NCBI GenBank assembly: GCA_027186245.1
Contig: CP114484.1
Coordinates: 4,228,501-4,292,500 of the forward strand
DNA from: Coriaria nepalensis
Taxonomy: Eukaryota; Streptophyta; Magnoliopsida; Cucurbitales; Coriariaceae
Length of the DNA stretch: 64,000 nucleotides
Reading direction: 5' to 3'
Part shown: positions 33,401 to 44,700 of the stretch, one piece after another
Numbering within the stretch: position 1 is the stretch's first letter
Layout of the letters: every line of letters begins with the position of its first letter
Position numbers and translations under genes: made by a program
Notes under the pieces: generated by a model
The model's database searches: none
What the model was told of the DNA's origin: nothing
What the model saw: only the letters and a program-made list of their open reading frames with translations

Positions 33401-36400
33401 GAGAGTGAATGAACTTTTTCCTGCAATTAGAGATAAACTCTCATCTACTATACAAATTTTAAGATTACCAAGACAAATAATATATGAGGAGAAAACATGA
33501 GATTAATTGGTCTTGTGATAAGAAGCACCAGAATCAATGATCCATGGTTCAAAATTAGAAAAGACCATTGATGCTATGGGAAAACTACTTTTTTTAGCAA
33601 GAAGACCTGAACCTGAATTAGAAGTAGGAATCTGGTTGATTATTTTGTATATGCGATCAAACTGTTCTTTACTAAGGGAAGGAGATGATGTCTCGGTTTC
33701 AACAGAAGCATACATTATGCGACTGTCTTTGTCTCCACTTCGGTTGCCCTTCCAATTCTAAGGCTTTCCATGAATTTTCCAGCAAATAGCTCTTGTATGT
33801 CTAGGCTTGGTACAATAATCACACCAAACCTTCACCTTCTCATCAAACCTCAAAGGTTGACCATAGGAGGAATTGGATCCTCTTAGCTTATAAGCCGTTG
33901 CTGCAGTCACCACTATTTTTGTTGATACCGTGGTGTTAAGGGCAGAATTTTCAAAAGTTTCCATAGAACCCTTCTTCCCCATCATCACAATTTTACGACT
34001 CTCTTCCCTTCTAGGCCAATGGTTCTTTTCCTAGAATTCAACCTCTTGCTTCATCTAGGTCAGGGTTGAGACCAGCCAAGAACTCAAACACCCTATCTTT
34101 TTCTATTGTTTTCTTGAACTGTGCAGCATCTATTCCACATGTCCAGTCAAGATCATAAAACATATCTAGTTCTTGCCATAACCCTAACATCTTATTATAG
34201 TAATTGATGACCATCTCTCCTTGTTTCATTTCTCAGATCTCTATCTTAATCTCATATACATGTGCTGAGTTTCCCAAGTCTGAGAAGTGGAGGATATTGC
34301 ATCCCAAACTTCCTTTGCAGTAGGAAGATACTTGTAGTTTTGACCAATATCTTCAACCATGGAGTTCACGAGCCAAGAGATGATGGTATAGTTCTCTTCC
34401 CACGAAGAATAATTCGGATCCCCTCTACTAGGTGTTGTTGTAGTTCCTAGTATATGCCCCATCTTTCCTTTGCCTCGGAGGAATAATCTCACTGATTGAG
34501 AGACCATCGTAGAAAGTTCTGACCATTCAGGAGGTGGGTTATGATCTAGATGGTAGACTTCTCATTGACGCTTAGGGATGACGGCCTCTTCTCAATGATT
34601 GTTGAAGAATCATCAACCATGTTGTTGAGAACTTGAAGAATAAGTCTTCAAGAAGGGTCTGGTTTTCTGAGCCAAAAACGGATGGAGGTCACCGATCGAC
34701 CGTTAATGACTTTAGAAGAGCCCTAGCTCTGATACCATATACACTTTAATAATTTGCTCTAATATTTTTTTCAGGTTACAGAACTATGATATATATAGAC
34801 AAGAAACCCTAGACTAGTCATGGTAAATCTTAACAACTAATTTACAATTGCATATCTTAGAAATATATTCTAAGATTTCTCCTAGCATTTCTCCTAAGAT
34901 TTCTCCTAACCGAATCCTAACAATATCTTTCCATATTTTCAACATATTACTAATTACCTCAAGTTACTCAACACCAGAAAGCATGTCAACTGAATTTAAA
35001 AGGAGAATACAAACTAACCAAATGGTTGTTAGATCAGTTAAAGCATAGTTGTAACCACCATCACTCTTCACTACAATAAGAGGTATGTTTACCCCTTCAA
35101 TGAAGATCACGCGAGCACCCTCACTCTCCTCAACTAGTCCTTTATCACTCAATTCTTTTATCACATTAGGGATGAATGGATTGTAAAAGCTCTCCCCCTG
35201 TAAGCAAGGGAAATACTTCAGAACTTAAATTAACTAAATAGCCAGGAGTAATCATGATTGAAAAATATGGCAATTGAAGCTCAAGCTGCTCACCTACACT
35301 CATTGCTAAATAGAAAAAGAGGAAAAGGAGGAGCCCAGACACTTTTCTTGCCATGTTTAAAGAGAAATGAATAATGAATAATTGTGAATAGAACATGTTT
35401 GAGGAATGTAACGACAATGAATGTCAGCCTATCACTTCATACAGTAACCTAAATAATACACACATAATAAATTATGAAGTATAAATACCCATAATCTGAA
35501 TATCTAAGCCTTATACAATAAACTGACATAAAGAATACAATGAACAAAGAACCTAAGAAAGGACCACCCACACAAGTATTCTTGTTGACTTCACAAATTG
35601 GTCGAGCAGAAAGGAAAGCTAGAAGCATACCTTCTCCTCTAACTCCACTCCAAGGCGCTCATACACCCTATTGAATTCATTCCGACTGATTTCACAGATC
35701 TGTGCCCATGCCTTGCGGTATTTGGCATCCCCACCCTGCAAAAGATGTTGAGCATCCGCAAATGTAAGTATTTTGAAAGGCATATGCTCCAAGTTTTGAT
35801 ATTGATATCTCTCTGTTGTTTGGCATTTTATAGAGAAAACAGTCGATCAAGTCAACTAGAAAAGGTAGAACCTCACCTGAAGAAGAACCACAGCTTGTTG
35901 CGCCTTCTCCTTGAAAGCAGGATCACTGTCAAATCTCTGTTTTGATGCCTTATAGAATGCCTAATATCACATTGAAAATGATTTTGGTAAATATAAATGA
36001 GTTTTTGTAACTTAGTACATGTAGACAGCATCTAACAATAAGGAATTGAAACAAATTTTCTCTGTATCAACTAAACAACCTTTGGTTCAACAACAAAAGC
36101 ACAATGATAATGACATCGTTATTTTTTTCTCTCACCTGTAGGTCTCCAACTGCTGTTTCAGCGACATCTTCCCAATTTGGAAACTTTTCAAAAAGAAACT
36201 CAATCAACATACCGAACTGCAGTTGCAAAACATATGAATAAGTTGACATCAGATGATTTAGATAAGAGGAATTAATAACTGGTTCCAAGCATAGCAAATT
36301 TTCCATCAGAGCACATAATAGTTTCAGAGATTTACCTGTGTCCCCCAGTCTCCAACATGATTTCGCCGAAGAACTTTCACATTTGAAAACTCAAGCATGC

Positions 36401-37692
36401 GGGCTAGTGTGTCTCCAATAATAGTAGATCTTAAATGGCCAACATGCATTTCTTTAGCTATATTGGGCGAGGAGAAGTCAACCACAGCTCTTTTAATTGG
36501 AAGCTCAGGTGCCCAGATTTTGATACCATCAATCAACATCTTTTGTATACTCTGGCAGCAGAAGATCAAGCAAACGATGATGTTCAACCCATAACATATA
36601 GTCATATACTAATGAATTTGACTTGGACAAAGATTTTAAAAAAATGTAAGCACCTTAGCAATCCAATTCTTTGATAACTTGACATTCACAAACCCAGGCC
36701 CCGCAACAGAGGATGATTCTATGATTTCTGATGGTGGAAGATTTTTCATTATTGCCTAGAAAATTGAGAAAGGTGATCTGTTAATTGTCAAAGAAAGGTG
36801 ATCTGTTAATTGTCAAACGCTCAATGATTCAAAAGACGAGCAGAAATTCTAACAATCATCATCTAAACTTCTAATCAAACTTTATTGCAGGAGAGTCAAT
36901 TGTTAATACCTGTCCAACAGATGGAGGACCCCTAAATTGGGTTTCCTTCCCTTTGATTTTTGACCACAGGCCCATAGCATTATTGCTTCACCATAGAGGA
37001 AAGATTAATTTAGCGCTTAGAAAATCCAAATAAAATATAACAGATAGTAGCCTGACTATAAGCTATCATACCACTGATAATCACCAAATTTTCCAGTACA
37101 GGCAGCTATTAGAGGCTCAATATCTGGCTCATCAGGGACTATTGTTCTAAGCGATACTTCGAATATTTTGCCTAATTGTCGTTTAACATTTCCCACTTTC
37201 TCTTCATCCTGCCACAGCATTCAAAGTCCAGCGAAAACAAAAAATGCTTACTTTCCCGGTTAGTACATCCCACAGAGATAATAACGGACCCAGAAAGAAG
37301 AAATTCAGTCGGAAAATGAAAAAAAAAAAAAGCAGCATTATCGTACAGCTGCCATGGTCGATACTTGCTGAGCCTTCGTTGCAAAAATGAGTCGTCTAGA
37401 TCCTGCCTTCAGTAAGTCTGTCTAGTTTCAGATAGCAAAAATTACTACAGCATGACAAAAATCAAATTGCAAGAATTGAACTGAAATTCAGCATGCAGAT
37501 TGCAGAAATGTATTCATCTGAAAGGAAAGTGAGAATATAGTAGAAAGAGAGAGAGAGAGAGGGATTAGGGGGTTAGGGATTACCAGTGGCCGGAAAGGAA
37601 GAAGAAGCGGCGAAATGAGGGAGGCGATTGAATGAGAAGAGCGGCGAGGGGTAAACCGGCGCTAGAAGAAAGAGAAACAGTGACCCTAGCAT
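27477..37692 (-). CDS. Arginyl-tRNA synthetase
   Basis: Class I synthetase charging tRNA-Arg. Eighteen minus-strand exons give 647 residues: 37,692-37,584, 37,417-37,347, 37,208-37,072, 36,985-36,910, 36,755-36,654, 36,551-36,336, 36,216-36,136, 35,960-35,877, 35,735-35,631, 35,197-35,019, 29,802-29,718, 29,472-29,286, 29,107-29,038, 28,529-28,460, 28,322-28,233, 28,017-27,949, 27,833-27,732, 27,587-27,477. The HIGH motif appears as HVGH (residues 201-204) after [10 protein letters not shown]. The KMSKS loop is replaced by GEDGKRF (about 444-449), as in most arginyl enzymes. The C-terminal anticodon domain ends [10 protein letters not shown]. The first ATG used here is the second one upstream (frame MLGSLFLF), because only that frame splices correctly. 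It gives a Ser/Phe/Arg-rich targeting leader. A second in-frame ATG at 37,355 (MAADEEKVG) would give 590 residues. Intron 10 (about 5.2 kb) holds copia element C. Confidence 0.95.
29994..30200 (-). repeat. 3' LTR of element C
   Basis: 207 bp matching 34,738-34,944. It includes three tandem copies of a GATTTCTCCTA(A/G) unit near 30,130-30,168. Confidence 0.93.
30500..34507 (-). pseudogene. Copia C gag-pol remnants
   Basis: Segments in several frames cover the whole polyprotein. Gag comes first ([19 protein letters not shown] near 34,400, then NPDLDEARG). A zinc knuckle [14 protein letters not shown] lies near 33,790-33,835 and a protease start [10 protein letters not shown] near 33,520. Integrase pieces lie between 33,090 and 32,350. 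RT follows from 31,822 ([43 protein letters not shown] at 31,126-31,150). RNase H starts from 30,888 ([26 protein letters not shown]). Numerous stops and frameshifts, for example at 31,822/31,578 and 31,126/31,101, make it non-coding today. Confidence 0.9.
34726..34737 (-). other. Primer-binding site of element C (initiator tRNA-Met)
   Basis: On the minus strand it reads TGGTATCAGAGC, the exact plant copia primer site complementary to the 3' end of initiator tRNA-Met. It directly abuts the 5' LTR end. Confidence 0.95.
34738..34944 (-). repeat. 5' LTR of element C
   Basis: 207 bp and the partner of 29,994-30,200. On the sense strand it runs TGTTGAAAATATGG to AAGTGTATA. Confidence 0.93.
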
Positions 37693-38478
37693 TGCCCATG
37701 ATGTATTAATCTCTCACCCGCCCCCGTCCCCTCTTTTTCCCTTCTCAAACTACTCTCTTCCACTGCTACAATAGTCAATTTAGTCATTAGGTCGGGCATT
37801 TTTCTTACTTTATTCTTCGTTGAAATCTATATATAGATATATTATCAGGATATAATTTAGTATAATTTATGATTAATATGATCTACGAATTTCATCATTA
37901 AATGTATTAACGTAGAATGTTAAACATAATATTTTCTAGACATGTTGATGTATGGCTTTAAATGTGGTATATATTCTATGCGGTTGGCCATAGAATTTTG
38001 AGAATGAATTTGAAAACCGGTTTTCGTGTTAGAATTTTTATGTGTTAAGAGACTTAGAGGTATATTTGGTGCTCGCGAGGTTGGAGGAAGGTCAGCAATG
38101 GTGAAACCAAACTTGAGCTCAGATTGAAAAGAAGGAAGTTTGTTCTGGTAGCCAACGAATCATCACGCGATTGCTCTGGTTGAAAGCAAGAAGATTAATC
38201 AGGTTTAGAAGGAAGATGGAGAAAGACTAAATCGAATGTGTTTTTCTCTAAATTGAAATGGTGCATTCCACTTAATGGATAAAATCGACCGATATCTACC
38301 TTCGTGATCATATAAATGCAAAAAGCTTTTCAAATGGAAAGGTTGACTTGGAATGAACCGAAAATATTCCCTTCATAACAGTATGCTCTATGCATGAGCT
38401 CTATGAGCTTCGACGTCATTAACAATAGATGCATGAATTGCATGAGCTTTGATTTGCATCAGCATTATGTATGTTAAC
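37693..38478. other. Promoter side of arginyl-tRNA synthetase and LTR of fragment E
   Basis: The first 100 bp upstream of the synthetase start are CT-rich, as in a 5' UTR. From 38,479 leftward the sequence is probably the 3' LTR of copia fragment E, which begins on the minus strand TGTTAACATACATAATGC. I could not place its other end. Confidence 0.4.
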
Positions 38479-38479
38479 A

Positions 38480-39990
38480 ACCCCCTCAAGCTGCTGTGCT
38501 AAAGATGTTTAAAACACCGAGCCTCGACAAGAATTTGACATGCTGAGAAGATCCAAGAGGTTTGGTGAAGACATCCGTTGGTTGGTCATCGAAAGAAACA
38601 TGAGCTAAAGTAATGGCGCCATCGTGTACCCGATTACAGATGACATGGCAGTCAATTTTGATGTATTTGGTTCGTTTATGGAATACAGGGTTCAAAGCAA
38701 TGTGTATGGTTGAACGCCGAGTGGTGGGACATAATGTCAAATCACTATCACAAGAGGCTAACAGATGAAGAGGAGACGATGCAGACAATAGAATACCAAA
38801 GCCAAGGCAGGATTTTAAGTATTGAAGTACCCTATGAGCTGCATCAAGGTGAGATGATTGAGGTGTATGCATGTATTGACCAAGTATTTGTACGGCATAG
38901 AACATATCAGGACGAGTCATCGTGAGGTAAATCAAACGCCTTATAAGACGTTGATAACATTGCATATCTGTAAGAAGTGGATCATCTTTTATTAGGAGAG
39001 GCATAAAGTTTCTTATTTTGTTCCATGGGTGTAAAAATAGGGCGGGAAGTAGATAATCCAATATCATGAAGAAGTTCCAAAACATATTTCTATTGGTTTA
39101 GGCAAATACATGAACTGGAGCGGGCCACCTCTATGCCAAGGAAATAACGGAGCTGGCCCAAGTCTCTTATGTGAAAACATAAGTGAAGAAAAATCTTACT
39201 GGCTTCAACGGAAGATGGATCGTTATCAAGATATTGTCTACATATACTAGAAGGATAGTGATTTAGCCTTGAGCACATTTGGTGAAAAGGCTATAATCAA
39301 CTTTTGATTGGGATAAACTAGCATCAATAATAGCAGCACTTAGCTTGTCGTGATGATTGTTTTAATCCATAAATGGATTTGAGCCATCGACAAATGTGTT
39401 TTAGAAGAAGCATACAAACTAGACGGCATTTTCATGTAAACTTCTTCATCTAATTCACTTTGTAAGAAGGTATTATAGACATCCATTTAGTATAATTCTC
39501 ATTCAAACTTGGCAACAAGTGATAGAATATATCGGACAGTAACCATTTTTATCATCAATGAAAATATTTTATAGTAGTCAATCCCTTATCTTTAAGTGTA
39601 TCATTTTGCCACGAGCGGACTTTGAATCTCTCAATAGTGCTATCAGCTTTGTGTTTAATTTTAAACACCCACTTATATACAATTGACACTTTGTTAGAGA
39701 GCAAACCAACCACCTGCCAAGTATTGTTAGTTTTGAGAGCTTGAAGCTCTTATTCCATGGCCAATTGCCATTGAGGACTTTTGGAAGCTTTAGTATAAGA
39801 TGTTGGTTTAAGAGTAGAAGTAATGGAAGAGATGAAAGATTTAAAGGGAGAAGAAACTGAATTATAAGAGACATATGATGAAAGTGGATGCCTTGTTGAA
39901 TATAATATTGTGGAAGAAGATGGAGATGTAGTAGATGTGGCAATAGAGCAATCATAATCACCCCACCAGGCAGGATTTTTTGTTTCACTA
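38480..39990 (-). mobile_element. Copia fragment E (RT and RNase H)
   Basis: Minus-strand remnants. RT text appears in 39,988-39,090 in broken frames (FLHLCFHIRDLGQLRYFLGI near 39,130-39,190). RNase H follows in 39,085-38,486: RLIYLTMTRPDMFYAVQILGQYM, HLDAAHRVLQYLK, then SCDSDLTLCPTTRRS. The next text is HKRTKYIKIDCHVI and DVFTKPLG, so about 70 residues between TTRRS and the terminal RNase H block are deleted. A sense TTGAGGGGGT purine tract at 38,480-38,490 marks the 3' end. Gag, integrase and the 5' LTR are not found. Confidence 0.85.
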
Positions 39991-41733
39991 TTTGATCATC
40001 TTAAAGTTGCTGAAATGGGAGGAAAAGTTATGGTCGTATTCCACAATAAGATCTAGAGGGGAAATGGTGGAAGGAGGAGATGAAAGTGGAGATGGAATAG
40101 TACTGGAAGGTGTTGGTTCAACCGTAGGAAAGATGTAATATAGATGCATAACAAAGACAATAGAATATTTTGAGGTGACGAATGGAGAGGGTGGGTTTTT
40201 TTGTAAAGTGGGTTAAATTTTTTGTAAATCTCTTAAAATATTTATTTCAATTTTCACAAAATTAACAATGATTAAGACGATTAGAATTTTATAATTAAAT
40301 CATACTTTCATTTTTTCTTCAATCGACCAATATGTATTTGTTAGTTCAAAAAATTATTATTTTCCATAGTTTTTTGTATTGATATATTTATTAAAATGTA
40401 TTTTTCTTTAATTAGAGATATATTTAAAATATACTACTTTAACAACAATTAAAATGAAAAACTTACAAAGATTTAAGTCATATTTTCTCCTATTTCTAAA
40501 CCATATCTCTTTTTTTTTTTTCAATGGAAAATGATAAATATACTAAAATTAAATAAAATATGGATAAAATGGGGCAAACGTGATAAGAGAATTTGAGATT
40601 TAGGTCTCTTTTGGATATCAATTATACTACATGACTCAAGTTTAATAATTTTTATCAACTAACCCTCTATTTTGGATAATAGACTTTAATTCCCAAAATA
40701 TTCATCATCCTTTCTCATCATTTTCTCCTTCCTCTCTTCATATCTTCCTCATCAACTTCTTATTCTCTCTCTCCTTCCCCCACGATCCTCCTCTCTCTCT
40801 CCTTCGTGATGTCGGTGATCCCTCCTCCATGATCGAAGTCTCACCAAAATATATCACGAGATGCGATGGATTCAATGAACATCTCTTATCAGTCGTTGAA
40901 TTGCGATCGAAGTCTGTTCTATTGGCATTTTCTCCTTCGCCATCGAACCACGATCTCTTCTCCTCCATTGGGCTCGCGTTTGTGAGTCTAGATCATACTC
41001 TTTAATGGAGATCTCTCTCCCTTTTTGTGTTTCTTTTTTTCATGTCTAGACAATCTTGAGATCTCGGTCTAACCTGAATCGAGATCTCAATTTGGACCTA
41101 AACTAAGACCTCAAGATCATGATCTCGATCTGGACCAAAATCTCAAATCATGATCTGGACATGAACTAAGATCTTAAGATTATAATCTAGATTAGATCGA
41201 TATATCAATTTAACTTAGATCAGATCAAAATTTATCTTATCTTATTTTTTACTTAATAAAAATAATAATAAATTAATAATTATATCTATCTAAATTTAAA
41301 ATAAGATCATTTGATAAAAAAAAATTTAAACTTGATTTATTTTGCGAAGTTTTAATTTTATTAAGGTTAAAATACCGAAAGGCCGTGATAACTCATGAAT
41401 TAAGTATTTAGTTTTGTCATGATCTTATAAAAAATTAACGTGCATCAACCATTAATTTTTTTTCCCGGTGCGGGTTCGTTAAGCTGCCCAGTAAATTGTG
41501 GCATCTGGAAGGCTAAGAGCATGGGACCTACCGCTAAACGCAATAGTTTCCCCGTTCCCACACTCCAAACGGGAATCAAAGCAGTGCATTCCTAAACTCG
41601 CGCAGTGCAGCGGAGCAAACAGTCATCCCCTACCTCGGGTGTGTTTGCGCAGGAGAAAAATCCAGGTGGGTAAACCCTAATGGTACAATTCTTAGAGAGA
41701 ATAAGAGGAGCCAAGCAAGAAGTGTAGTTATAG
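39991..41733. other. Spacer upstream of VPS15
   Basis: 39,991-40,190 may be further decayed copia sequence. 40,200-40,680 is AT-rich. 40,690-41,230 has CT-rich runs and repeated GATCTCGA/AAGATC phrases. From about 41,490 GC content rises toward the VPS15 start. A 60-codon open frame at 41,498-41,680 lies just upstream of VPS15, but I cannot show that it is translated. Confidence 0.35.
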
Positions 41734-44700
41734 ATGGGCAACAAGATTGCCCGCACGACGCAGGTCTCGGCTTCGGAGTACTACCTCCACGACCTACCTT
41801 CGTCGTACAATCTCGTCCTAAAAGAGGTTCTCGGCAAAGGCAGGTTCTTCAAGTCGATCGAATGCAAGCACGATGAAGGTTTAGTCCTCGTCAAGGTCTA
41901 CTTCAAGCGTGGTGACTCCATCGATCTCAGAGAGTACGAGCGCCGTCTCGGTCAGATCAAAGAGGTTTTCCGTGTTCTTCCTCATCCGCATGTTTGGCCT
42001 TTTCAGGTTAGATTTTTTGTACATACTGGTTGTTATGATGTTTATTGGAACTTTTAGACTTATATTGTTTGGATTCCTTAATAACGCACGAAAATGACAG
42101 ACTTTTGGATTATATTGGGGTTTTTTTTTACCATAATTACTTTTTTGTGCTCGATTGAATTCAGAATAGGTCAATAGTAGTTTGCTAACTATCTTGTAAT
42201 TTGGTTAGTTAGAGAACTGGGAAAATTGAAGTTATTGAGCTTGCTGCTGTTTGAATTCAATGATGGGAGATTTCTGTGGCTAGGCTCAATTTATTTTCTA
42301 AAAAACATGGCTAGATTAAGGGGAGAGGATGGAGCACTTAAAGCCTTATCATTTTCCTTCATTTGATATTTTGGCCTTTTTTTTTTTTTTTTTGTAGTTT
42401 TGGCAAGAAACTGATAAAGCAGCTTATCTTTTGAGGCAATATTTTTTCAACAATCTGCATGACCGCCTAAGTACCCGACCTTTCCTCAGTCTTATCGAGA
42501 AGAAATGGTTGGCTTTTCAGGTCTTCTCTCTTACTTTTTTTTATAAGCTGTTTCAATTTATTAATGGATACTGTTCTAACCTTTGATTTTCTATTGAATA
42601 TGCAGTTGCTCCTTGCTGTGAAACAGTGCCATGAGAAAGGAATTTGTCATGGTTAGTTCACACAGAAAGGAAATTTTTCTCTTTCTAGGATATCATGGCC
42701 ATATATTGGTTTTAATTTTTCTTTTCTTGTGTTTCACAGGTGATATTAAATGTGAGAATGTGCTGGTTACCTCTTGGAATTGGCTTTATCTAGCCGACTT
42801 TGCATCTTTCAAACCCACTTACATTCCCTATGATGACCCTTCTGATTTCTCTTTTTTCTTTGACACTGGAGGGAGAAGGCTGTGCTATCTTGCTCCAGAG
42901 GTAATTACTTTCTTTCTTGTCAATATTAATCTTGTTATAGTATTTAGTGTCATTGTTCTTTATTTCCTATTGAAAGAATGCTTCTCAAAATCATGATTGT
43001 ATAATTTGAGTGGCTACAATGTAAATCAAAAACACAAGTTGGAACAAGAATAAAAGCACAATTTTTCCAATCAAAATATAATAGGAGGGGAGAAGCTCTA
43101 CGCAAAATTTTGTCAAGTATGCATTCTATGAATTCCTTTTTGAATTCCACATCATGATTGGGATTAGATTAGTGTTTGTTGTCGTATTAGCAAAGTACTA
43201 ACAAGAAAGTAATTCATATTATTAATCCTTTTAAGTTTTCTCCTCGTCATTAGAGATTTTATGAGCATGGTGGTGAGATGCAAGTTGCACAAGATGCACC
43301 TTTAAAGCCATCTATGGACATCTTTGCTGTGGGGTGAGCATTCATCTATCATTTGAAATTACAATTGTACAGATATGCTATTATATACTATGTCATATAA
43401 ATAGTCAAACAACTTAATTTATATGTAATAACAGCCATTGTTTTCGTTAGTTTAAAATATAGCACATGGTTGGAAAACTTGTTTTCATGCATATTTTGAT
43501 TTATTTTTATTGCACTAGTGAAAAATAACAGACTATTCTGGTTTGAATTTCTTTACTTAATTATTGAAATCACATAATTAACATTTTTTTTTTCTTTCCG
43601 GGTATCATTAAACAATTGATGTTTGATCGAATTGTTGAGGGTATTGGTTTGAATCACTCCTTGGTATTGTTTCACAAGTCATATTTTGTTCTTCCCTAAA
43701 AATATTTGTTTAGGGCACTCATCATGGTTCTTTCCTAGGTGCGTAATTGCGGAGCTCTTCCTTGAGGGACAACCACTATTTGAACTCTCTCAGCTTCTTG
43801 CTTATCGTAGAGGGCAATATGATCCTAGCCAACATCTCGAAAAGGTTCTCTCTCTCATTCTCATCTTTCAAAGTCCAGTGTCTTTCATTTGTTTTGTCAC
43901 TGTTTTCTCGTCTACAGTAGTGTGCAAATCCATCTGGTTATTTAGTCAACAATTATTTGGGAGATACATATCATTGAGCTTCATCTGACCTCAACATTAG
44001 CCTTTCATGTTTTTTTCTAACCACCTAACTGGATACTCATCACTTCATAGACAGCCTCTATTTTCTGTGTATTATTTCTCTGACCCTCTTGTGATTACTG
44101 GTAATTTTCCATCTTTCTAAGACAAGTAATATGACTGCTGAATGCAGATCCCAGACTGTGGAATACGTAAAATGATACTTCATATGATCCAGTTGGAACC
44201 AGAATCGCGACTATCTGCTGAAAGCTACCTTCAGGAGTTTGTTGTTGTTGTGTTTCCTAGCTACTTCTCTCCATTTCTGCACAACTTCTACTGCTGTTGG
44301 AATCCTCTTAATTCTGATATGAGGGTAAAACCTAGTTACAATATTTAATGCTTAGATCATTAGTTACCTTTTTGTTTTCACCAATAGTCAATTGGGGGAT
44401 CTTTTTTGGCCAAAAGAAAAAATAATACAAGTTGGGGAATCTTTAGTTACTTCTTACAACTCACAATGCAACCTTGCTACTTTCTAAATAATCTTGCAGG
44501 TTGCATTGTGCCAGAGAGTTTTTCCTGAGATACTTAAGCAAATGATGAGCAGTAGGTCAAATGAAGAGAGCAGGACTAGGCAGAGCACACCTTCTAATGC
44601 GGTGGGTCATAAGCTACAAGAAATAGTTCCAAAAGAAAATGCAAATCTAACAGAGGAATCTTTGAGAAAAAGGGAGGACACATTAAAAGACACCAAACAT

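Larger units (their letters stand above)
29994..34944 (-). mobile_element. Copia retrotransposon C in intron 10 of arginyl-tRNA synthetase
   Basis: A complete but decayed LTR element of 4,951 bp in the same orientation as its host gene. LTRs of 207 bp lie at 34,738-34,944 (5') and 29,994-30,200 (3'), differing at about 9 sites by hand count (about 4%). A 5-bp duplication TATTA lies at 29,989-29,993 and 34,945-34,949. A perfect initiator tRNA-Met primer site directly follows the 5' LTR, and a polypurine tract (sense GCGGGGAG) precedes the 3' LTR. On the sense strand the LTR begins TGTTG and ends TATA, so it does not end in the usual CA. The short LTRs fit small-LTR copia lineages. Confidence 0.95.

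Noticed and set aside
41498..41680. 60-codon open frame upstream of VPS15 as a separate small gene
   Set aside because: No domain, no family recognised, and it overlaps the probable VPS15 leader. Translation cannot be shown from sequence.
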